Counted from the first letter of the stretch, positions 11,552 to 24,281 are shown. The stretch is DNA of 64,000 nt from Chamaelirium japonicum (GCA_947650365.1 OX393555.1:80233995-80297994); one strand, 5' to 3'. Notes: generated by a model not told the origin, from the sequence alone. Made by a program: numbers and translations.

Positions 11552-14134
11552 AGAAGTGGAGTTTTGGAATATAGATTACTTCTTACTTCACACTTATACC
11601 CGTGGTGGATGGATTGGAGCATGACTTCTTCTCTCTTCTCTCTTTGTTTATCTCTCCATTCTTTTCTATCTTCTTCTCTCTTCTCATAACATATTATCAG
11701 CTTGAACATGTCGAGCCCAACCGACCAGTCACAAGAAAACAGAGAGTGAAACAATAATAGAAGTAGAGTTTCGGAATTTAGATTCGTTCTTACTTCACAC
11801 CTATACCCGTGGCCAATGGACTGGAGTATGACTTCTTCTCTCTTCTCTCTTCTCTCTTCTCTTTTCGTTTATCTCATCGTTTTCTTCTCTCTTCTTCTCT
11901 TTTTTATGTCTTCGTTTCTTTCTCCATTTTCTTGTGACTGGTCGGCTGGGCACGAATATCCGTGCTGATAACGTATTATGAGATGGGAAAATGAGAGAGA
12001 CATCAAATGTGTCCCACTCTAAAGGGGTCGTATATTATTTATAGGGTAATCTTACTTAGGGCCTAAGCAATCTATAGGAAACCCTAATCCATAGGAGAAG
12101 TGAGATAAGAATGGAGAATTTTAATAATATTATTGAGAAGTAGAGTTTAGGCTAGGCTCGATATTCTCTTCTCTCTTTTTCTCTTTCTTCTATCTTCGTT
12201 TCTTTCTCTATTTTCTTGTGACTGGTCGGCTGGGCTCGACATGTTCGTATTGATAATGTATGGTAGAAAGAGAGAGCCATCAAACGGGCCCCACCCAAAA
12301 GAGATGTATATTATTTATAGGGTAAACTAATGAAGTAAGAAGGAATCTAAATTCTAAACCTCCGCAGAAGAGAAAGACGAAGAGAGAAGAGAACTGAGAG
12401 ATAAATAAAGAGAGAAGAGAGAAGAAGTCCTGCTCTAGTCCATTAGCCACGGGTATAGATGTGAAGTAAGAAAGAATCTAAATTTCAAAACTCCAAAAAA
12501 GAGATAGAATGTGAGAGAAGAGAACGGAAAGATAAATAAAGAGAGAAGAGAGAAGAAGTCTTGCTCGAGTCCATTCGCCACGGGTATAGGTGTAAAGTAA
12601 GAAGGAATATAAATTCCAAAACTCCACTTCTGCTTCGTTTCTCACTCCATTTTCTTACGACTAGTCGGCTGGGCTTGACATGTTTGTGTTGATAAAGTGT
12701 TGTGAGATAGGAGAAAGAGAGAGCCATTAAACGTGCCCTATAATAAAGGGGTTATATAAATATTAAGAAGTGGAGTTTTGAAATTTAGATTCCTTCTTAC
12801 TTCACACCTATACTCGTGGCTAATGGACTGGAGCAAGACTTCTTCTCTCTTCTCTCTTTATTTATCTCTTTGTTCTCTTCTTTCTACTTTTTTCTCTTCT
12901 ATCTTTGTTTCTCTCTCCGTTTTCTATTGATTGGTCGGATGGGCTCAACATGTTCATGCTGATAATGTGTTGTGAGATGGAAGAAAGAGAAAGCCGTCAA
13001 ATATGCCCCACCCTAAAGGGGTCGTATAAATATTGAGAAGTGAAGTTTTGGAATTTAGATTCCTTCTTACTTCACACCTATACCCGTGGCCAATGGACTG
13101 GAGCATGACTTCTTCTCTCTTCTCTCTTTGTTTATTTCTTCATTTTCTTGTGACTGATCGGCTGGGCTCGATATGTTCATACTGATAACGTATTGTGAGA
13201 TAGGAAAAAGAGAGAGCTGTCAAATGTGCCCTACTCTAAAGGGGTGGTATATTATTTATAGGGTAAGCTTGCTTAGGGCCTAAGCAATCTATGGGAAACT
13301 CTAATCCATGGGAGAAGAGAGAAGAGAACAGAGAGATTTAATTATATTATTGAGAAGTGGAGTTTTGGAATTAAGAATCTTTCTTACTTCACGCCTATAC
13401 CCGCGGCCAACGGACTGGAGCAAGGCTTCCTCTCTCTTCTTTCTTTGTTTATCTTTCCGTTCTCTTCTCTCTTCGTTTCTTTCTCCGTTTTCTTGTAACT
13501 GGTAGGATGGGCTCGATATGTTCGTGCTAATAACGTATTATGAGATGGGAGAAAAAGAGAGCCGTTAAACTTGCCCCACCCTAATTAGATTCCTTCTTAC
13601 TTTACACCTATACCCGTGGCCAATGGACTGGAGCAAGACTTCTTCTCTCTTCGTTTATCTCTCTGTTCTCTTCTCTCTTCTGTCTTTGTTTCTCTTTCTA
13701 ATTTCTTATGACTGGCCGGCTGGGCTCAACATATTCGTGCTGATAACGTGTTAGGAGATGGGAGAAAGAAAGAGCCGTCAAACATGGCCCACCCTAAAGG
13801 TGTCGTATAAATATTGAGAAGAGGAGTTTTGGAATTTAGATTCCTTCTTACTTCACACCTATACTCATGGTGAATGGACTGGAGCAGGGTTTCTTCTCTC
13901 TTCTCTTTTTGTTTATCTCTTCATTATCTTTTTCCTTCTTTTCTCTCTTCTATCTTCGTTTCTCTCTCCGTATTCTTGTGACTGGACGGCTGGGCTCGAC
14001 ATGTTCATGCTGATAATGTGTGATGGGAAAAAGAGAGAGACGTCAAACGTACCCCACCTTAAATGGGTCGTATATTATTTATAGGGTAAACTTACTTAGG
14101 GCCTATGCAATCTATGGCAAACCCTAATCTATTG
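11552..14134. repeat. Monomer-family block E, mixed orientations
   Basis: Forward monomers dominate (11,760-12,300, 12,770-14,100) with reverse ones at 11,560-11,750 and 12,340-12,720. This is the cleanest run of short-form tandem monomers in the left arm, repeating with GTCGTATAAATATTGAGAAG at each junction. It mirrors 21,585-24,281. No gene is seen. Confidence 0.7.
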
Positions 14135-14310
14135 GAGGGATCTGATGATGGATAGCCATCCGATCGAATAATTTCATAATAGTTGTAATATTTTATAATT
14201 AAATATTTAAATTATAACATTAAGATAATATTATTTTAATATTTAAAGAAACTATATACTTTATAATATTTAAAAAATATTACCTGAAATAAATAAAATA
14301 AATAAGCAAT
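14135..14310. repeat. AT-rich boundary module (copy 1)
   Basis: It begins with the boundary motif GATCTGATGATGGATAGCC and CATCCGATCGAA, then an AT-rich stretch ending ACCTGAAATAAATAAAATAA. The reverse complement is at 21,409-21,584, and a partial relative begins at 63,855. No coding content. Confidence 0.65.
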
Positions 14311-14964
14311 CTTCTAACTCACAACACGTTATCAGCATGAACATATCGAGCCCAGCCGACCAGTAACAAGAAAACGGAGAGAAAAACGAAGACAGAAGAG
14401 AGAGAAGAAGAAAGAAGAGAACAGAAAGATAAACGAAGAGAGAAGAGAGAAGAAGTCTTGCTCTAGTCCATTCGCTATGGTTGTATGTGTGAAGTAAGAA
14501 GGAATCTATATTGCAAAACTCCAATTCTCAATAATATAACTAAATCTCTCCGTTCTCTCCTCTCTTCTCCCATGGATTAGGGATTCCCATAGATTTCTAA
14601 GAGAAGAAGTCCTGCTCTAGTCAATTTTCAATGAGTATAGATGTAAAGTAAGAAGGAATCTAAATTCCAATACTTCACTTCTATCTTCGTTTCTCTCTTC
14701 ATTTTCTTACAACTGGTCTGCTGGGCTCGACATGTTCGTGCTGATAACGTGTTGTGAGATGGAAGAAAGAAGGAGCCGTCAAACTTGCCCCACCCTACTT
14801 AGGGTCGTATAAATATTGAGAAGTGGAGTTTTGGAATTTAGATTCCTTGTTACTTCACACCTATACCCGTGGCCAATGGACCGGAGCAGGACTTCTCTCT
14901 TCTTTTATCTCCCTGTTCTCTTTTTTCTTCATCTCTCTCTTCTGTCTTCATTTCTCTCTCCGTT
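14311..14964. repeat. Monomer-family block F
   Basis: One reverse monomer (ACAACACGTTATCAGCATGA onward), a broken fragment near 14,600, and forward short-form pieces. The mirror is 20,756-21,408. No gene is seen. Confidence 0.65.
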
Positions 14965-15165
14965 TTATTATTTATATATTCAAATAATTAACTAATTATT
15001 TAAATATTAAGTAAATAGTTATTGAATTATTATTTTATTTTATTACTTAATTAAATAATTAAATTTTTTATTTATTGTAATTAATATTTAATAAATTAAA
15101 AAAATAATTTTTTAATTATTTAATTAAATAATAATTTAATTAAATAAATAATATACGATCCTTTT
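14965..15165. repeat. AT-rich module fragment (copy 1)
   Basis: Nearly pure A/T. It shares AATAATTAACTAATTATTTA and TAGTTATTGAATTA segments with 10,980-11,090, so it is probably a fragment of the large AT module. The inverted partner is 20,561-20,755. Confidence 0.6.
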
Positions 15166-15792
15166 AAGGTGGGGCATGTTTGATGGCTCTCTCTTTTCTT
15201 TCATCTCACAACATGTTATCTACATAAACATCTCGAGCCCAGCCGACCAGTCGTAAGAAAACAGAGAAAGAAACGAAACTAGAAGAGAGAGAAGAAAAGA
15301 GAAAAGAATGGAGAGATAAACAAAAAAAGAAGAGAGAAGAAGTCTTGCTCCAGTCCATTGGCCACGTGTATAGGTGTGAAGTAAGAAGGAATTTAAATTC
15401 CAAAACTCTACTTTTGTATTCATTTCTCTCTTCGTTTTCTTACGACTGGTCGACTGGGCTCGGTATGTTCGTGCTGCTAACGTGTTGTGAGATGGGAAAA
15501 AGAGAGAGTCATCAAACATGCCCCACCCTAAAGGGGTCGTATATTATTTATAAGGTAAGCTTACTTAGGGCCTAAGCAATCTATATAAAACCCTAATCCA
15601 TAGGAGAGATCAAGAAGAGAACAGAGAGATTTAATTATATAATTAAGAAATGGAGTTTTGGAATTTAGATTCATTTTTCCTTAACACCTATACCCATCGC
15701 GAATGGACTAGAGCAGGACTTCGTCTCTTTTCTCTCTTCGTTTATCTCTCCGTTCTCTTCTCTTTTCTTCTCTCTTCTCACATGTTATCATC
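15166..15792. repeat. Monomer-family block G, abutting the retroelement
   Basis: A reverse monomer (15,166-15,410) is followed by forward pieces. It ends in the polypyrimidine tract and CACATGTTATCATCAAGGTT, at which point retroelement sequence starts. The mirror copy reads TTGCTGATAACGTGTT at the same point. The family motif ACACGTTATCAGCA therefore abuts the retroelement interior on both sides. Confidence 0.65.
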
Positions 15793-18107
15793 AAGGTTCA
15801 TAGAGTTAAAGAGTCGGATCAAAGCCGGGGCTTAAATCGAAATCCGGTTCTAATCCCACCTCAGAACCAAAACCAATCCTTACCTTATAATCAAAACTGA
15901 TACCAACGACATGAGCGAAATTGGGCTGACAATTTTGATTCACCCCCTGAGTCTGAAGCTGAGTTGGACGAGTCTGACATAAACTTTAAATAGGAGAATA
16001 TTCAGTTCGATCGTCCCAGAAACCCTAGAGAGCGATATGCGGATGATCAGCACGGTATGGAAGAACACCTTGTGCGAGCCTTTGAGAGATCATAAAGTTA
16101 TGGAGTCCGAGTTGACATCGATGACTTTAGGGGAAGCCATGATGCTGATGTATTGCTTGACATGATAGAAAGCATCCAGTACTTTTTTGAATGGAAAGAT
16201 CTCCCTGACGATAGAAAAGTCAAACTCGTGGCAACTAAACTAAAAGGAGCCGCTTTGGTTTAGTGGCGAGAGTTGCAAGCGAATCGCCTCAGGAAAGGGA
16301 AACAAAAGGTCGCAACGTGGACCAAGATGAGTGACAAGATGCGACTGAAGTACCTTCCTCCTGACTATCGTACCTCTCTGTACCAGAGGTTGCTTAGCCT
16401 GAAACAAGGCAATAGAAGTGTACAGGAGTATACTGAAGAGTTTGACATCTTGACCATTCGAAACACCATCCCGGAAGATGAAAAACAGAAGGCTGCACGC
16501 TACGTCTAAGGATTGCGCTATTAAATTCAGAATGCGTTAACAATGCAAACCATTCTCACTGTGATGGAAGCATCTAGGCAAGCTCTCAAGGCCGAGAAGA
16601 TTCAATAACGGGCCTTTAGGAGAGAAGTTGCCCCTAGAGTACCCCCATATGCCCCTTCAACTAGAAGAGGAGCGCCTCCTACCAGAGTCACCCCACCTGT
16701 TCCCACTCCGACTACAACTCCAGCAAGAACCAATCAACCCCTGGGTCGGGTTGAACAACCAAGTCGTGAGCGAGGTGCGATAGGGAGTCGACCACCCGAA
16801 GCGACTTACAAATGCTTCGAGTGTGGAGAAGTAGGACATCTCATTGCTCAATGCCCAAAAAGGAGACCTCAGACTCATCTGACAGAAAGTAAAGAGCCGA
16901 CTGAGGAAACCCTAAACAACATGGCTGAAGAAGAGCATGATGATGATCCTAGAGATACTGACTATCAGGAGTATGTATGATGAAACACATAATGTCGTCG
17001 CTGAAGCTGACGAGGCAACGCATGCACTAGTCATGCATCGTGTTTTGTCAACACCTAAAGCCCTGAACCAGATTGGTGGCTTAAAAGGAATATCTTCCAC
17101 CCCACTTGTACATCAAAAGGGAGACATTGTGTCCTCATCAAAGACAGTGGTAGTACCGAAAACTTAGTCGCCCAGATTATGGTTGACAAGTTAGGACTCA
17201 AGGCGGAGAAGCTAGTCAAGCCATACAATTTATCTTGGTTTAATAAAGGATCAGATGTCTCTATTAAAGAGCGATGCCTAGTCGAGTACACCATTGGCAA
17301 AATGTATAAGGAAGCCGTTTGGTATGATGTGGCATTTATCACGTTCTGTTGGGCCGCCAGTGGCAATACAACAGAAAGATAAAGCATGATGGGGAAAAGA
17401 ACACTTGCTCATTCTGTAAAGATGACTATAACATCACCTTAGTGCCTTATAGGGAGCCACTGAAGCTACTTTCTAGTGAGCCGAAACCCCCACATATTAC
17501 CCCAAAATTACCAAAAGAGAAACCAAAGGCCCTACCAGCATTGCTGACGCAAGCTTGCTTCGAGGACGAGCCTAGAGAATCTCGCTTAATCGTATTCCTC
17601 GTAGCAAAGGAGGCCCGAGAGGGCCCTAGCATTCCTTATAAGATTTGAGTCCTACTTGAAGACTTCAATGATCTTATTCCAGAGGAACTACCTAAAGGAC
17701 TTCCACCTCTTAGGGATATTCAACATTGCATTGATTTAGTCTCGGAAGCGACGCTACCTTGTTTTTCTCACTACCGAATGAGTCCGTTTGAATATGAGGA
17801 GATGCGTCGACAGATTATCGAGTTACTGCAAAAGGGACTAATCCAAAAGAGCATGAGTCACTGCACAGTACCTGTACTCCTAACGCCCAAGAAGGATAGG
17901 ACATGGAGAATGTGCATAGACTATCGTGCCATCAATCGAATAACGATCAAGTATAGGTTTTCATTTCCCGATAAGATGATATGCTTGATATGCTACATGG
18001 TGCAAAAAATTTTCAAAAATTGATCTTCGTAGTGGTTATCCTTAGATCCGCGTACGACCCGGTGACGAATAGATCGAACACTGCATTTAAAACCCGGGAT
18101 GGACTGT
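15793..18107 (+). mobile_element. Ty3/gypsy gag-protease-RT fragment, decayed (plus-strand copy)
   Basis: Translated pieces in several frames give, in order, a retrotransposon gag domain (about 16,150-16,520, with ESIQYFFEW and LYQRLLSLKQGNRSVQEYTE), a CCHC zinc knuckle (16,813-16,854, CFECGEVGHLIAQC), a retropepsin active site DSG (17,143-17,151), and the start of reverse transcriptase ([24 protein letters not shown] and [11 protein letters not shown], about 17,770-17,960). RT breaks off just after the KTRDGL region near 18,107. RNase H, integrase and LTRs are absent. Several tryptophan or glutamine codons have become TAG or TAA and there are frameshifts. It is a non-functional relic. The lineage within Ty3/gypsy is not assigned. 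Confidence 0.9.
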
Positions 18108-18143
18108 CCTCGAAAATTGATCTTCGTAGTGGTTATCCTTAGA
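17580..18143. other. Spacer (loop) of the giant palindrome
   Basis: This 564-bp single-copy stretch lies between the two arms. Positions 17,580-18,107 continue the plus-strand Ty3/gypsy fragment from the protease-RT linker into the start of reverse transcriptase. A 32-bp segment at 18,113-18,144 then repeats 18,016-18,047 exactly, and it joins directly to the inverted copy of the 17,579 region. The breakpoint of the inverted duplication therefore lies inside the retroelement and carries a short templated insertion. Confidence 0.85.
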
Positions 18144-18144
18144 T

Positions 18145-19935
18145 TCTCTGGGCTCGTCCTCGAAGCAAGCTTGCATCAGCAATACTGGTAGGGCCTTTGG
18201 TTTCTCTTTTGGCAATTTTGGGGTAACGTGTGGCGGTTTTGGCTCACTAGAAAGTAGCTTCAGTGGCTCCCTATGAGGCACTAAGGTGATGTTATAGTCA
18301 TCTTTACAGAATGAGTAAGTGTTCTTTTCCCCATCATGTTTTGTCTTTCTATCGTATTGCCACGGGCGGCCCAACAGAACATGACAAATGCCACGTCAGA
18401 CCAAACGACTTCCTTATACATTTTGCCAATGGTGTACTCGACTAGGCATCGCTCTTTAATAGAGACATCTGATCCTTTATTAAACCAAGATAAATTGTAT
18501 GGCTTGACTAGCTTCTCCGTCTTGAGTCCTAACTTGTCAACCATAATCTGGGGGACTAAGTTTTCGGTACTACCACTGTCTATGATGAGGACACAATGTC
18601 TCCCTTTTGATGTACAAGTGGGGTGGAAGATATTCCTTCTAAGCCACCAATCTGGTTCAGAGGCTTTAGGTATTGACAAAACACGATGCATGACTAGTGC
18701 ATGCATTGCCTCATCAGCTTCAACGACGACATCATATATTTTATCAAACATACTCCTGATAGTCAGCATCTCTAAGATCATCATCATGCTCTTCTTCAGC
18801 CATGTTGTTTAAGGTTTCCTCAGTCGGCTCTTCACTTTCTGTCAGATGAGTCTGAGGTCTCCTTTTTGGGCATTGACCAATGAGATGTCCTACTTCTCCA
18901 CACTCGAAGCATTTGTAAGTCACTTTCGGGTAGTCGACTCCCTATCGCACCTCGCTCACGACTTAGTTGTTCAACCCGACCCAGGAGTTGATTGGTTCTT
19001 ATTGGAGTTATAGTCAGAGTGGGAACAGGTGGGGTGACTGTGGTAGGAGGTGCTCCTCTTCCAGTTGAAGGGGCACATGGGGGTACTATAGGGGAAACTT
19101 CTCTCCTAAAGGCCCGTTGTTGAAACTTTTCGGCCTTGAGAGCTTGCCTAGATGCTTCCATCACAGTGAGGATGGTTTGCATTGTTAACGCATCATGAAT
19201 TTGATAACGCAATCCCAAGACGTAGCATGCAACCTTTTGTTTTTTATCTTCCGGGATGGTGTTTCGAATGGTCAAGATGTCAAACTCTTCAGTATACTCC
19301 TATACACTTCTATTGCCTTGTTTCAGGCTAAGCAACCTCTGGTACAAAGAGGTACGATAGTCATGAGGAAGATACTTCAGTCGCATCTTGTCACGCATCT
19401 TGGTCCACGTTGCGACCTTTTATTTCCCTTTCCTGAGGCGATTTGCTTGCAACTCTCGCCACTAAACCAAATTGGCTCCTTTTAGTTTAGTTGCCACGAG
19501 TTTGACTTTTCTATCCTCAGGGAGATCTTTCCATTCAAAAAAGTGATGGATGCTTTCTATCATGTCAAGCTATGCATCAACATCATGGCTTCCCCTAAAG
19601 TCATCGATGTCAACTCGGACTCTATAACTTTGTGATCTCTCAAGGGCTCGCACAAGGCGTTCTTCCATGCCGTGCTAATCATGCGCATGTCGCCCTCCAG
19701 GGTTTTTGGGATGATTGAACTAAACGTTCTCCCGTTCAAAGTTTATGTCAGACTCGTCCAACTTAGTATCAGACTCAGGGCGTGAATCAAAATAGTTAGC
19801 CCGATTTCACTCTTGTGGTTGGTATCAGTTTTGATTATAAGGTAAGGATTGATTCTGGTTCTGAGGTGGGATTGGAACCGGATTTCGATTTAAGCCCCGG
19901 CTTTGATCCGACTCTTTAACTCTATGAACCTTGCT
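18145..19935 (-). mobile_element. Ty3/gypsy gag-protease fragment, decayed (inverted copy)
   Basis: This is the mirror image of 15,793-17,579. On the minus strand it encodes the gag C-terminal part (IRNTIPED, QALKAEKFQQRAF), a zinc-knuckle region disrupted by a frameshift, and a retropepsin segment with the active-site DSG preserved (18,572-18,580), followed by GRPWQYDRKTKHDGEKN. It lacks the RT portion carried by the other copy because the inversion breakpoint falls before it. The two copies are broken at different sites, so most decay came after the inverted duplication. It is not a functional gene. Confidence 0.88.
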
Positions 19936-20560
19936 GATAACGTGTTAAGAGAAGAGAAAAGAAAAGAGAAGAGAACGGAGAGATAAACGAAGAGAAAAAA
20001 GAGAAGAAGTCCTGCTCCAGTCCATTCGCCATGGGTATAGGTGTTAAGTAAAAAGGAATCTAAATTCCAAAACTCTATTTCTCAATTATATAATTAAATC
20101 TCTCCGTTCTCTTCTTGATCTCTCCTATGGATTAGGGTTTCGTATAGATTGCTTAGGCCCTAAGTAATCTTACCTTATAAATAATATACGACCCCTTTAG
20201 GGTGGAGCATATTTGATTACTCTCTCTTTCTCCCATCTCACAACACGTTAGCAGCACGAACATATCGAGCCCAATCGACCAGTCGTAAGAAAACGGAGAG
20301 AGCAACGAATACAAAAGTAGAGTTTTGGAATTTAAATTCCTTCTTACTTCACACCTATACATGTAGCCAATGGACTGGAGCAGGACTTCTTCTCTCTTCT
20401 TTTTTTGTTTATCTCTCCGTTCTTTTCTCTCTTCTAGCTTCGTTTCTTTCTTTGTTTTTTTGCGACTGGTCGGCTTGGCTCGAGATGTTTTTGTAGATAA
20501 CATGTTGTGAGATGAAAGAAAAGAAAGAACCGTTAAACGTGCCCCACCTTAAAGGGGTCG
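19936..20560. repeat. Monomer-family block G' (mirror of 15,166-15,792)
   Basis: This is the inverted counterpart of the block left of the retroelement. It contains the polypurine tract, TGCTCCAGTCCATTCGCC, a long-form TATA-like segment near 20,170 (TTATAAATAATATACGACC), and a reverse-to-forward switch near 20,310 (ACAAAAGTAGAGTTTTGG). No gene is seen. Confidence 0.65.
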
Positions 20561-20755
20561 TATATTATTTATTTAAATAAATTATTATTTAATTAAATAA
20601 TTAAAAAATTATTTTATTAAATTATTAAATATTAATTAAAATAATTAAAAATTTTAATTATTTAATTAAGTAATAAAATAAAACAATAATTCAATAACTA
20701 TTTACTTATTATTTAAATAATTAGTTAATTATTTGAATATATAAATAATAAAACG
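20561..20755. repeat. AT-rich module fragment (copy 2, inverted)
   Basis: Reverse complement of 14,965-15,165: nearly pure A/T ending TTATTTGAATATATAAATAA. No other content. Confidence 0.6.
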
Positions 20756-21408
20756 GAGAGAGAAATGAAGATAGAAGAGAGAGAAGAAGAAAGAAGAGAA
20801 CTAGGAGATAAAAGTAGAGAGAAGAAGTCCTGCTCCAGTCCATTGGCCACGGGTATAGGTGTGAAGTAACAAGGAATCTAAATTCCGAAACTTCACTTGT
20901 CAATATTTTTACGACCCTAAGTGGGGTGGGGCAAGTTTGACGGCTCTCTCTTTCTCCCATCTCACAACACGTTATCAGTACGAACATGTCGAGCCCAGCC
21001 GACCAGTCGTAAGAAAATGAAGAGAGAAACGAAGATAGAAGTGGAGTTTTGAAATTTAGATTCCTTCTTACTTCACACTTATACTCGTGGCAAATGGACT
21101 AGAGCAGGACTTCTTCTCTAAGAAATCTATGGGAAACCCTAATCCATGAGAGAAGAGAGAAGAGAATGGAGAGATTTAATTATATTATTGAGAATTGGAG
21201 TTTTTGAATTTAGATTCCTTCTTACTTCACACCTATACCCATGGTGAATGGACTGGAGCAAGACTTCTTCTCTCTTCTCTCTTCGTTTATCTCTCTGTTT
21301 TCTTCTTTCTTCTTATCTCTCTTCTGTCTTTGTTTTTCTCTCCGTTTTCTTGTGACTGGTCGGCTGGGCTCGATATGTTCATGCTGATAACGTGTTATGA
21401 GATAGAAG
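20756..21408. repeat. Monomer-family block F' (mirror of 14,311-14,964)
   Basis: A polypurine tract and a reverse short-form monomer are followed by a switch to forward at about 21,040 and a forward monomer at 21,200-21,400. No gene is seen. Confidence 0.65.
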
Positions 21409-21584
21409 ATTGCATATTTATTTTATTTATTTCAGGTAATATTTTTTAAAATATTATAAAGTATAAAGTTTCTATAAATATTCAAATAGTATTATCTTAA
21501 TATTATTATTTAAATATTTAATTATAAAATATTACAACTGTTATGAAATTATTCGATCGGATGGCTATCCATCGTCAGATCCCT
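21409..21584. repeat. AT-rich boundary module (copy 2, inverted)
   Basis: Reverse complement of 14,135-14,310, ending TTCGATCGGATGGCTATCC followed by ATCGTCAGATC. It serves as a palindrome anchor because its boundary motif is rare in the window. Confidence 0.65.
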
Positions 21585-24281
21585 CCCATGGATTAGGGTT
21601 TTTCATAGATTGCATAGGCCCTAAGTAAGCTCACCCTATAAATAATATACGACCCATTTAGGGTGGGGTACGTTTGACGTCTTTCTCTTTTTCCCATCGT
21701 ACAATATGTTATCAGCACGAACATATCGAGCCCAGTCGACCAGTCACAAAAAAACGAAGAGAGAAATGAAGATAGAAGAGAGAAAAGAAGGGGAAAGAAA
21801 ATAGAGAGATAAACAAAGAGAGAAGAGAGAAGAAGTCATGCTCCAGTCCATTCGCCATGGGTATAGGTGTGAAGTAAGAAGGAATCTAAATTCCAAAACT
21901 CCTCTTCTCAATATTTATACGACACCTTTAGGGTGGGGCATGTTTGGCGGCTCTTTCTTTCTCCCATCTCACAACACATTATCAGCACAAATATGTTGAG
22001 CCCAGTCGGCCAGTCACAAGAAATTAGAAAGAGAAATAAAGATAGAAGAGAGAATAGAATAGAGAGATAAACGAAGAGAGAAGAAGTCTTGCTTCAGTCC
22101 ATTGGCCACGGGTATAGGTATGAAGGAAGAAGGAATCTAATTAGGGTGGGGTAAGTTTAACAGCTCTCACTTTCTCCCATCTCACAATATGTTATCAGTA
22201 CAAATATATCGAGCCCAGCCTACCAGTTACAAGAAAACGGAGAAAGAGACGAAGATAGAAGAGAGAGAAGAAGAGAGAAGAGAACGGAAAGATAAACAAA
22301 GAGAGAAGAGAGAGGAAGTCCTGCTCCAGTCCATTGACCGTGGGTATAGGCGTGAAGTAAGAAAGATTATAAATTCTAAAACTCCACTTCTCAATATTAT
22401 AATTAAATCTCTTTGTTCTTTTCTTTCTTCTCCTATGGATTAGGGTTTCCCATAGATTGCTTAGGCTCTAAGCAAGCTTAACCTATAAATAATATACCAC
22501 CCCTTTAGAGTAGGGCACATTTGACAGCTGTCACTTTTTCCTATCTCACAATACATTATCAGTACGAACATATCGAGCCCAGTCAATCAGTCACAAGAAA
22601 ATGAAGAGAGAAACGAAAATAGAACAGAGAGAAGATAACGGAGAAATAAATGAAAAGAGAAGAGAGAAGAAGTCATGCTCCAGTCCATTGGCCACGGGTA
22701 TAGGTGTGAAGTAAGAAGGAATCTAATTCCAAAACTTTACTTCTTAATATTTATACGACACCTTTAGGGTGGGGCATATTTGACGGCTTTTTCTTTCTTC
22801 CCTCTTACAATCAGCACGCACATGTCGAGCCCAGCCGACCAATCACAAGAAAACGGAAAGAGAAACGAAGATAGAAGAGAAAGAAGAAGAAAGAAGAGAA
22901 CGAAGAGATACATAAAGAGAGAAGAGAGAAGAAGTTTTGCTCCAGTCCATTGGCCACGGGTATAGGTGTGAAGTAAGAAGGAATCTAAATTTCAAAACTC
23001 CACTTCTCAATATTTATATGACCCCTTTAGTATAGGGCACGTTTGATGGCTCTCTCTTTCTCCTATCTCACAACACATTATCGGTATAAACATGTCAAAC
23101 CCAGCCGACTAGTTGTAAGAAAACGGAGAGAGAAATAAAGCAAAAGTGGAGTTTTGGAATTTTTATTCCTTCTTACTTCACACCTATACCCGTAGCGAAT
23201 GGACTGGAGCATGACTTCTTCTCTCTTCTCTCTTTATTTATCTTTCCGTTCTCTTTTCTCTCCTTCTACCGCTTCTTTAGAGTTTTGAAATTTAGATTCC
23301 TTCTTACTTCAAATCTATACCCGTGGCTAATGGACTGGAGCAGAACTTGTTCTTTTTTCTATTATCTCTCCATTCTCTTCTCTCTTCTTCTCTCTCTTCT
23401 ATCTTCGTTTCTTTCTCTATTTTCTTGCGACTGGTCGCCTGGGCTCGACATGTTCGTATTGATAACGTAAGGTAGAAAGAGAGAGCCGTCAAATGTGCCC
23501 CACCTTAAAGGGTTCGTATATTATTTATAGGGTAAACTTTTAAAGTAAGAATGAATCTAAATTCTAAAACTCCGTAGAAGAGAAAGAAGAAGAGAGAAGA
23601 GAACGAAGAGATAAATAAAGAGAGAAGAGAGAAGAAGTCCTGCTCTAGTCCATTCGCCACGGGTATAGGTGTGAAGTATGAAGAAATCTAAATTCCTAAA
23701 CTCCACTTCTCAATAATATTATTAAAATACTCCATTCTTATCTCTCTTCTCATATGGATTAGGGTTTCCTATAGATTGCTTAGGCCCTAAGTATGCTTAC
23801 CCTATAAATAATTTACGACCCCTTTAGGGTGGGACACATTTGATGGCTCTCTTATTCTTCCATATTACAATACGTTATCAGCACAAACATATCGTGCCTA
23901 GCCGACTAGTCACAAGAAAACTGAGGGAGAAACGAAGGCAGAAGAGAGAGAAGAAGAGAGAAGAAAACGATGAGATAAACGAAGAGAGAAGAGGGAAGAA
24001 GTCCTACTCCAGTCCATTGGCCACGGGTATTGGTGTAACGTAAGAAGGAATCTAAATTCTGAAACTCTACTTCTATCGTTGTTTCACTCTCCGTTTTCTT
24101 GTGACTGGTCGGCTGGGCTCGATATGTTCAAGCTGATAACATGTTATGAGAAAAGAGAAGAAGATAGAAGAGAACAGAGAGATAAATAAAGAGAGAAGAG
24201 AGAAGAAGTCATGCTCCAATCCATTCGCCACGGGTATAGGTGTGAAGTAAGAAGGAATCTATATTCCAAAACTCCACTTCT
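21585..24281. repeat. Monomer-family block E' (mirror of 11,552-14,134)
   Basis: Mostly reverse-orientation monomers in short and long form, with forward pieces near 23,140-23,530 and 24,060-24,150. A truncated join at about 22,138 (GAATCTAATTAGGGTGGGG) mirrors the matching truncation in the left arm at about 13,580 (CCCTAATTAGATTCC), which shows that the deletion predates the inverted duplication. No gene is seen. Confidence 0.7.

Larger units (their letters stand above)
1..17579. repeat. Left arm of a giant imperfect palindrome
   Basis: This stretch is the reverse complement of the stretch 18,144-34,674, in the same order of landmarks. Coordinate sums of matching points are nearly constant: 161 pairs with 34,514, 597 with 34,055, 4,132 with 30,470, 10,776 with 25,050 and 17,579 with 18,144. 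The sum drifts from about 34,600 in the outer part to about 35,830 at 7-11 kb because of a 1.2-kb length difference, then falls to about 35,725 at the centre through smaller indels. The arm continues beyond the left edge of the window, so its true length is unknown. It contains repeat monomers, AT-rich modules, an 878-bp insertion and half of a retroelement. No host gene is visible. Confidence 0.9.

Noticed and set aside
15775-15800. Primer-binding site of the Ty3/gypsy element at ACACGTTATCAGCA
   Set aside because: The sequence does not start with the TGG expected to pair with a tRNA 3' CCA end, and no LTR boundary could be fixed.
16273-16509. A functional gag gene
   Set aside because: The frame is closed at both sides by stops that interrupt conserved gag sequence, and the element lacks RNase H, integrase and LTRs.
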